NCBI GenBank assembly: GCA_007127015.1
Contig: SLAE01000197.1
Span: 1-17,866, forward strand
Origin: Desulfonatronospira sp.
GTDB taxonomy: Bacteria; Desulfobacterota; Desulfovibrionia; Desulfovibrionales; Desulfonatronovibrionaceae
Length of the DNA: 17,866 nucleotides
Direction of reading: 5' to 3'
Positions within the stretch are counted from its first letter, which is position 1. Each line of letters begins with the position of its first letter. Positions 13,076 to 17,866 of the stretch are shown in pieces. The notes under the pieces are model-generated. The model was not told the origin of the DNA and did not search any database. It saw nothing but the letters and a program-made list of their open reading frames with translations. Both the position numbers and the translations under genes were made by a program.

Positions 13076-14521
13076 GTGAAAGACCGTTCTTTTTCAGAAG
13101 TTCATTTTCCAAGAATAACGATTTCCGGCCTCAGGGGAGGCTCTGGAAAAACCATACTCAGCCTGGCCCTGTGCTGGCTTTTTTCACGGCAGGGTTTTAA
13201 AGTCAAAGCTTTCAAGAAGGGCCCAGATTATATAGACGCTAAATGGCTGGCTCTGGCCACTGGAAATCACGCGTCCAATCTGGACCCTTTTCTTTTCACC
13301 ACCCATCAGATCCGCTCTCTGTTCTGGTCCAAGGCAGATCTTTTTGATCTTGCACTTATAGAAGGCAATAGAGGTCTTTTTGACGGCAAGGACATTCATG
13401 GTTCCTGCTCCACCGCGGAGCTGGCCAGAGTCCTTGACTCTCCGGTCCTTCTCGTACTTGACTGCACAAAAGTCACCAGAACCGCGGCAGCTATTGTGCT
13501 TGGCTGCAACATGTTTGAAGAAAACCTGAAGCTGTCCGGAGTGATCCTTAATCAGACCGCGGGTGACCGGCACAGAGACATCGCCAGACGAAGCATAGAA
13601 AAATACACTGATGTCCCGGTTCTTGGAGCATTGCCTAAGCTAAGCGATAACCCGGTCCCGGAAAGGCACATGGGGCTGATATCTTACGAGGAGATTGCAG
13701 GCAGGGAAAACATGCTCAAAAGCCTGGGGCAGGTGGTATCGGATAATGTCGATCTGGACCGGGTACTCAGTATAGCACGTTCCGCGCCTCCTGACCATGA
13801 GGATGTAATACCCTTGAGCTTGTCTTCACGGATTGATTCTTCCGGACCAACCATCGGAGTAATCCGGGACAGTGTGTTCTGGTTTTATTATCAGGAAAAT
13901 CTGGAAGCCCTGCGGCAGGCTGGAGCTGGAATCATCGAGCTGAGCGTGGTTTCTGAAGATGACTGGCCGGAAATACACGGGCTGTATCTTGGTGGCGGTT
14001 TTCCTGAGATCAGGGCCAAAGAACTGGAAGGCAACCGGAAAATCAAACAAAAAGTCAAGGCTCTGGCAGAAAATGGTCTTCCCATTTACGCGGAATGCGG
14101 AGGGTTCATGTATCTGGCTGAAAGCCTTGATTATCAAGATAACGTTTTTTTAATGTCCGGCGTATTTCCAGTGCGGACCAGAGTATATGAAAAGCCTCAG
14201 GGGCTTGGATACATTCAGGCGGAAGTAGTCGCTCCGAATCCTTTTTATCCTGTCGGAGAAAAAATCGTAGGCCATGAATTTCATTATTCACGCTGCCTGT
14301 CCCTGAACCAGGAAGCAAGATTCTGTATGCGGCTGGAAAGAGGCACGGGCATGAAAAACAGCCTGGATGGGCTCATTTATAAAAATGTTCTGGCCGGTTA
14401 TGCGCATATACACGCGCTGAGCACCAGCAGCTGGGCTTTGAATTTTGTCCGCGCCGCTTCAATTTATAAAGATTTTGTTCGAAAAAAATCAGGTTCCTGT
14501 CCGGATATTATCTGTCCATGA
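13076..14521 (+). CDS. dsrN: DsrN, siroheme amidase (CobB/CbiA cobyrinate a,c-diamide synthase family)
   Basis: An ATP- and glutamine-dependent amidotransferase of 481 residues. The N-terminal domain has the P-loop GLRGGSGKT (18-26), the family stretch KKGPDYIDAKWLALATG (48-64) and LIEGNRGLFDG (94-104). The C-terminal class I glutamine amidotransferase domain has YLGGGFPEIRAKELEGN, the nucleophile C341 in PIYAECGGF and the histidine region GYAHIHAL (441-448). In Allochromatium vinosum the homologue next to dsr genes, DsrN, is required for amidated siroheme of DsrAB. Next to dsrABD here, that role is more likely than cobalamin synthesis, though the latter cannot be excluded. The start is a GTG with a weak ribosome binding site, 26 bases after dsrD. 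Its 3' end overlaps the convergent methyltransferase gene by 33 bases. Confidence 0.9.
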   Translation: MKDRSFSEVHFPRITISGLRGGSGKTILSLALCWLFSRQGFKVKAFKKGPDYIDAKWLALATGNHASNLDPFLFTTHQIRSLFWSKADLFDLALIEGNRGLFDGKDIHGSCSTAELARVLDSPVLLVLDCTKVTRTAAAIVLGCNMFEENLKLSGVILNQTAGDRHRDIARRSIEKYTDVPVLGALPKLSDNPVPERHMGLISYEEIAGRENMLKSLGQVVSDNVDLDRVLSIARSAPPDHEDVIPLSLSSRIDSSGPTIGVIRDSVFWFYYQENLEALRQAGAGIIELSVVSEDDWPEIHGLYLGGGFPEIRAKELEGNRKIKQKVKALAENGLPIYAECGGFMYLAESLDYQDNVFLMSGVFPVRTRVYEKPQGLGYIQAEVVAPNPFYPVGEKIVGHEFHYSRCLSLNQEARFCMRLERGTGMKNSLDGLIYKNVLAGYAHIHALSTSSWALNFVRAASIYKDFVRKKSGSCPDIICP

Positions 14522-15265
14522 GCTCCCGCTGTTTCGCGCCGGATTAGAGTCAAGATAAGGGCAGAAATTCCTTGCCTGCCTGGTTATCCGGTTTTGCGCG
14601 TCATAAAGAATCAAAGGAGGAGCCAGAAGCATCTCCTGCCCGGCATTTTTTACAGCCTGAACCAGAACCAGATTTGCAGCCCTGCCTGAACGACCCTGCA
14701 CAGGTAGGACTTTTTTGGGCCTCAAGCGATTGGAGGCAAGCGCGTAAAGAAGTTCATCAAGCCTGGAAGCCGGGAAAACTATGCCTGCCTTTCCTTTGTT
14801 TTTCAAAGCGAAACCGGCTGCCTTCAAAAAGATGTCCAGCCCGGATTCCGGGGCAAAGGTTGCAGCCTTTCTGCCGGGACTGGCGGGGGTTCTTCCTGAA
14901 CCGGGCCTACGATAGGGAGGGTTTATGAGCGCTAAATCAAAGCTTTCCGCATGGATGACTGAAGAGTCAATTTCACCGGCATCCATACGAACAAACCGGG
15001 TGGTTTGATCAAGCCCGAGACGTTGGCTGTTTTTCAGGGCGCACTCGATCATCTCCCGGTCATTGTCCATCCCCAGAAGCTGCACTTCTTTTTCCGGATG
15101 GGCAAGAAGCAGGCTTAAGCCGACAACCCCGCAGCCGCAGCCAATGTCAAGGACCCTGTTTCGGAATTTAGGTGTGATGAATACAGACAGGAGCAAAGAA
15201 TCAACCGCAAAGTGAAAACCGGATTCAGGCTGAAGCATTCCTCTGGGAAAGCGGTCTAAGGACAT
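14489..15265 (-). CDS. TrmN6-like N6-adenine methyltransferase
   Basis: A 258-residue SAM-dependent methyltransferase of the tRNA1(Val) (adenine37-N6) methyltransferase (YfiC/TrmN6) type. The early motif GFHFAVDSLLLSVF (16-29) is typical of this group. SAM motif I is VLDIGCGCG (38-46), followed by the acidic GMDNDREMI. The catalytic NPPY is at 115-118, followed by RRPGSGR as in TrmN6. The C-terminal tail (about 232-258) is polar and lies in the overlap with dsrN. The start overlaps the end of the upstream gene by ten bases, with no strong ribosome binding site, so translation is probably coupled. Specificity for tRNA rather than another adenine target is inferred from the family. Confidence 0.85.
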   Translation of the reverse strand: MSLDRFPRGMLQPESGFHFAVDSLLLSVFITPKFRNRVLDIGCGCGVVGLSLLLAHPEKEVQLLGMDNDREMIECALKNSQRLGLDQTTRFVRMDAGEIDSSVIHAESFDLALINPPYRRPGSGRTPASPGRKAATFAPESGLDIFLKAAGFALKNKGKAGIVFPASRLDELLYALASNRLRPKKVLPVQGRSGRAANLVLVQAVKNAGQEMLLAPPLILYDAQNRITRQARNFCPYLDSNPARNSGSSWTDNIRTGT

Positions 15266-16398
15266 AAGGAAAAGTGTTGCAGGTTGGCGTGCAGCTTTTG
15301 TACATGCCGGTCAATATTGTTTTTCAGAACCGGATATTCTTCCGTTAAAGCGTAACTATTCAGGATCTGATCACAGCTGCGTCTGATTTCACCCGGATTG
15401 AAAGTTTTTAATACGCCTAAAAAATCTTCTGCTGATGAACGGCAAAAAACTGGATCCGTTCTGGTCCGAAGGGCCTCAAAAAAACCTCTGGTCGCCGCGT
15501 CCAGGCACAGGTCATCCGCCCATGCCACTTTTCCGACACCGTCCAGCTTGTCCAGGCGCATCCTGATGGTCATGCATAAAAAGAAATGATAAAGTCCGAT
15601 CAAAGAGCGGAAGGGTCCACTACTGTCCAGGGCAATCTGCGGACCGTATCCTCTGGCGGTTGTCAGGCGCACGTCGGTTTCCTGCTCTAAAAGCTCCTCA
15701 TGCTCGTGACTTATTCTGGCTATGAAGTCTCCGGCGGCGTGATGCCATGGATATATCTGACTTGCGCTTTCCAGGTCAAAGTACATGGTCAGCAGACGAG
15801 AAGTCAGAAAATAGAGCCTGAAGCTCTGTTCCGGGGTAAGATACCTGTCTCCCCGGTCATAATCCCAAAGCTTAAGTCTCTGCCTGCCCTGTTCATCAAT
15901 CGAGAGATGAAATTCATGAAACCCTTCGAACCAGTCTGCCACCAGAAAATACATGGAGTTGAATTCTTTTGAATAATGGTGTCTTGGCAGATATGGCAGG
16001 TCGAACTTGAGGTGCAGTAGATCAATAACGGATGCTTCGTGGCTGAGCCATTTCCTGCCTTCATCGGTGACAGCCACGTTCAGGCACAGTTTGATCCTGG
16101 CATCTTCGAAAAAAGCCTGAATGCTGGCAGGATGATACAATGCTCCGTGCTTTTCCGCGCGAATGACCAGCTCTGTCAGATCCTCCGGGGTTAAGCTCCT
16201 GTCCAGTTTTTTTTCCGCGGGTTCGATTATCGGCTTGAATCGGTGATGAAAAATGAAATCCCTGATGGAATAGAAATAATTCCGATAGGAAGTTTTGCAT
16301 GGATCTCCATCCAGTGGCAGGTGCCAATTGTCTTCATCCACGGCAAGGTCGCCAAGTGGCGATGACACAAGATAGGTTACCTTCGGGGTTTGGACCAT
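15256..16398 (-). CDS. Unrecognised 380-residue soluble protein
   Basis: I do not recognise a family with certainty. The protein has no signal peptide, transmembrane segment, cluster motif or nucleotide-binding loop. It is rich in aromatic and His residues. Conserved-looking patches include LVSSPLGDLAVDE near the start, RNYFYSIRDFIFHHRF, DLPYLPRHHYSKEFNSMYF, LWDYDRGDRYLTPEQSFRLYF (quoted in part: WDYDRGDRYLTPEQSF), YPWHHAAGDFIARISHEHEE and TTARGYGPQIALDSSGPFRS. The histidine-rich segment YPWHH...HEHEE (about residues 224-240) could be a metal site, but this is a guess. AAGGAG lies 11-12 bases upstream of the ATG on the minus strand. It is the middle gene of a three-gene operon after DUF1015, and its 3' end overlaps the methyltransferase start. 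Confidence 0.8.
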   Translation of the reverse strand: MVQTPKVTYLVSSPLGDLAVDEDNWHLPLDGDPCKTSYRNYFYSIRDFIFHHRFKPIIEPAEKKLDRSLTPEDLTELVIRAEKHGALYHPASIQAFFEDARIKLCLNVAVTDEGRKWLSHEASVIDLLHLKFDLPYLPRHHYSKEFNSMYFLVADWFEGFHEFHLSIDEQGRQRLKLWDYDRGDRYLTPEQSFRLYFLTSRLLTMYFDLESASQIYPWHHAAGDFIARISHEHEELLEQETDVRLTTARGYGPQIALDSSGPFRSLIGLYHFFLCMTIRMRLDKLDGVGKVAWADDLCLDAATRGFFEALRTRTDPVFCRSSAEDFLGVLKTFNPGEIRRSCDQILNSYALTEEYPVLKNNIDRHVQKLHANLQHFSLCP

Positions 16399-16456
16399 GG
16401 CTGTTGCTGCTCCTTGTTGTGGAGCTTTCGGTTTTAAGATTCAATGTAAGTTGAAC

Positions 16457-17665
16457 TCAGCGCTCCCACAAATGAAAAAGTATGCCTGTAGGAAGTTTGG
16501 GATAAAAAAAAGTTGATTTTCTAGGCATGACTCTACCCGCTTCACAAGCCTTCTGCATTATGGATATGGGCACCGGTCTCAAGAAAAACGCGGCCTGAAG
16601 TTCCCTGCTGCGAACCTGTTCAAAGATCTGCTCCTGATCATGAGCATAGCGCAGGTATCTGTCTGAAGCAAGTTCTTCATCAGTAAGTCCGATTATTTCA
16701 CGCAGCAGGTATTTATCCAGAACATAAGCTCCGACATTATCAAAAATATCACCCTTATCATCGCGGGGTATGAGCAGATAATTGTGCTCGGGCAGGCAGA
16801 TAATCAGGGCGTCAGTGCGTTTCAGATCCTCGGGAAATTCAGGATCATCCAGAGGAAAAATATCAAAAACACTTTCAGCCCTGGATAGAATATCGCTCCA
16901 GTTGAAATTTCTGTTATTGGAAACGGTGCGGTGATAAGGAAATATTTCCAGGCCGGGTGAAGAGATATTGCTTAAATAGATAAAGATATATTTCCAGGGG
17001 GCATCGTCTCGGCCCTGGCGTGACTGCATGAAATGTAAAGCTGTTTCATAGCGGTGGTGACCGTCGGCGATGAAAATCTTTTTATGGTCCATGATGTTTT
17101 GTATACGCGAATTAAACTGGTCCGGGACAGGCCACAGGCGATTATAAACTTCATCTTCCTGATAAAAGCTGATAAGGGGCTCACTGTCCAGGCTCTTTTG
17201 TCCGATTTCTTCCAGTATCTGTCCGGGATCGTCATATATTCCAAAAACCGGACTCAGTTGTCCTTGAGTTGCCTGCATCAGCTTCAGACGGTCTTCCTTG
17301 GCCTTGGGGTATGTCTCTTCGTGAGGGTATACTTTCCTGCCGAAAGGTTCGAGCTTAAGCCCTCCCAATATTCCCCATCTGGTCCTGATCCTGCCTTCAG
17401 CTCTATAATCTGAGGCCATCAGGTAAAATCCAGGTATGTCATCACGGACCAGAACACCATCTTTTATCCATTCATTGAGCAGCTCTCCGGCCCGATCATA
17501 GGAAACAGGCGAGTCAATATGCACGACATTGAAATTATGTCTGGACAAAGACTTAATATCTTCAGGGGAAAGTACATCGTAAGGAGGGGAAATGACTTTT
17601 TCCGGCTTAATGTCTTTGCGGGACCAATTGTAACTGAAAAAATTTAAAGGGACGAAATCAGGCAT
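16457..17665 (-). CDS. DUF1015 family protein
   Basis: A 402-residue cytoplasmic protein of the DUF1015 (PF06245) family, whose function is unknown. The signatures are present in order: SPPYDV (26-31), YPHEETYPKAKEDRL (113-127), the highly conserved FIADGHHRYETAL (198-210), and near the end MPRKSTFFYPKLPTG. Length matches the family. The start is fixed by the family's usual N-terminus, although there is no clear ribosome binding site before the ATG. It is the first gene of the minus-strand operon; the next gene begins 58 bases after its stop. There is no evident link to sulfite reduction. Confidence 0.92.
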   Translation of the reverse strand: MPDFVPLNFFSYNWSRKDIKPEKVISPPYDVLSPEDIKSLSRHNFNVVHIDSPVSYDRAGELLNEWIKDGVLVRDDIPGFYLMASDYRAEGRIRTRWGILGGLKLEPFGRKVYPHEETYPKAKEDRLKLMQATQGQLSPVFGIYDDPGQILEEIGQKSLDSEPLISFYQEDEVYNRLWPVPDQFNSRIQNIMDHKKIFIADGHHRYETALHFMQSRQGRDDAPWKYIFIYLSNISSPGLEIFPYHRTVSNNRNFNWSDILSRAESVFDIFPLDDPEFPEDLKRTDALIICLPEHNYLLIPRDDKGDIFDNVGAYVLDKYLLREIIGLTDEELASDRYLRYAHDQEQIFEQVRSRELQAAFFLRPVPISIMQKACEAGRVMPRKSTFFYPKLPTGILFHLWER

Positions 17666-17866
17666 ACTAATTTTGGTTCATGTTTTTTGAGTTTAGAAAA
17701 ATGCTATGGAAAAGAAAGTGCGGGTTGGCTGCTGTAGATGCAGGCTAATTAGTTTTCATCCGGAAACGGTTCTTTTTCCCTTTGGCTGCGTCAATCTGCA
17801 CAATTATTCGTCAACGTATTAAGATACGCCTCCTCATAATTGCTTGATTTCCTTGCCAAAAGAAAA
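17666..17866. other. Upstream region of the DUF1015 operon to window end
   Basis: About 200 AT-rich bases. A small dyad CGTAT/ATACG lies at about 17816-17829. At the right edge the minus strand is open for ten codons before a TGA near 17834-17836, followed by GAGGAGG; this could be the end of a further minus-strand gene but is far too short to call. No confident promoter for DUF1015 was found. Confidence 0.3.

Noticed and set aside
14133..14151. Small stem CTTGA/TCAAG followed by a T-run near 14150
   Set aside because: It lies in the middle of the glutaminase domain of dsrN, the stem is only 5 bp, and the T-run is separated from it by several bases.

Overview
The window looks like chromosomal DNA of a sulfate-reducing bacterium of the Desulfobacterota (former Deltaproteobacteria), most likely Desulfovibrionales. 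It carries the core of the dissimilatory sulfite reduction pathway in its reductive form. dsrD is present and the oxidative-type genes dsrEFH and dsrL are absent. An RsbRD-N type gene heads dsrMKJOP, and a cobyrinate-amidase-like gene (dsrN) follows dsrD. The genus assignment is inference; the gene identities rest on protein motifs read directly.

Layout, left to right. (1) 1-1468: the tail of an unrecognised plus-strand gene, a small heat shock protein (Hsp20), and a 525-base gap with a candidate promoter and three evenly spaced dyads. (2) 1469-7095: an operon of an RsbRD-N domain protein and dsrM, dsrK, dsrJ, dsrO, dsrP, closed by a strong 15-bp-stem terminator. This membrane complex joins the quinone pool and a periplasmic redox site to a cytoplasmic HdrD-like subunit thought to act on the DsrC trisulfide. 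(3) 7248-7592: a monocistronic 62-residue dicluster ferredoxin in which Asp replaces the second Cys of cluster I, with its own promoter region and a perfect terminator. (4) 8068-9853: three co-directional genes, a YkgJ-type Cys-cluster protein, a 124-residue protein I do not recognise, and a five-TPR protein. (5) 10124-14521: a promoter with a Rex/CRP-like 18-bp dyad on its -10 box, then dsrA, dsrB, a hairpin, dsrD and dsrN. (6) 14489-17665 on the minus strand: a DUF1015 gene, an unrecognised 380-residue gene, and a TrmN6-like N6-adenine methyltransferase whose 3' end overlaps the 3' end of dsrN.

How they work together: DsrAB reduces sulfite with siroheme and delivers sulfur on DsrC (not encoded here). 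DsrD is a small winged-helix partner that activates DsrAB. DsrN probably amidates siroheme. DsrMKJOP recycles the DsrC product using membrane electrons. The ferredoxin and the YkgJ/124-aa/TPR genes lie between the two dsr operons, so they are candidate electron carrier and accessory factors; that role is inferred from position only. In Desulfovibrio vulgaris dsrMKJOP and dsrABD lie far apart, so having both in about 13 kb is the main architectural point of the window.
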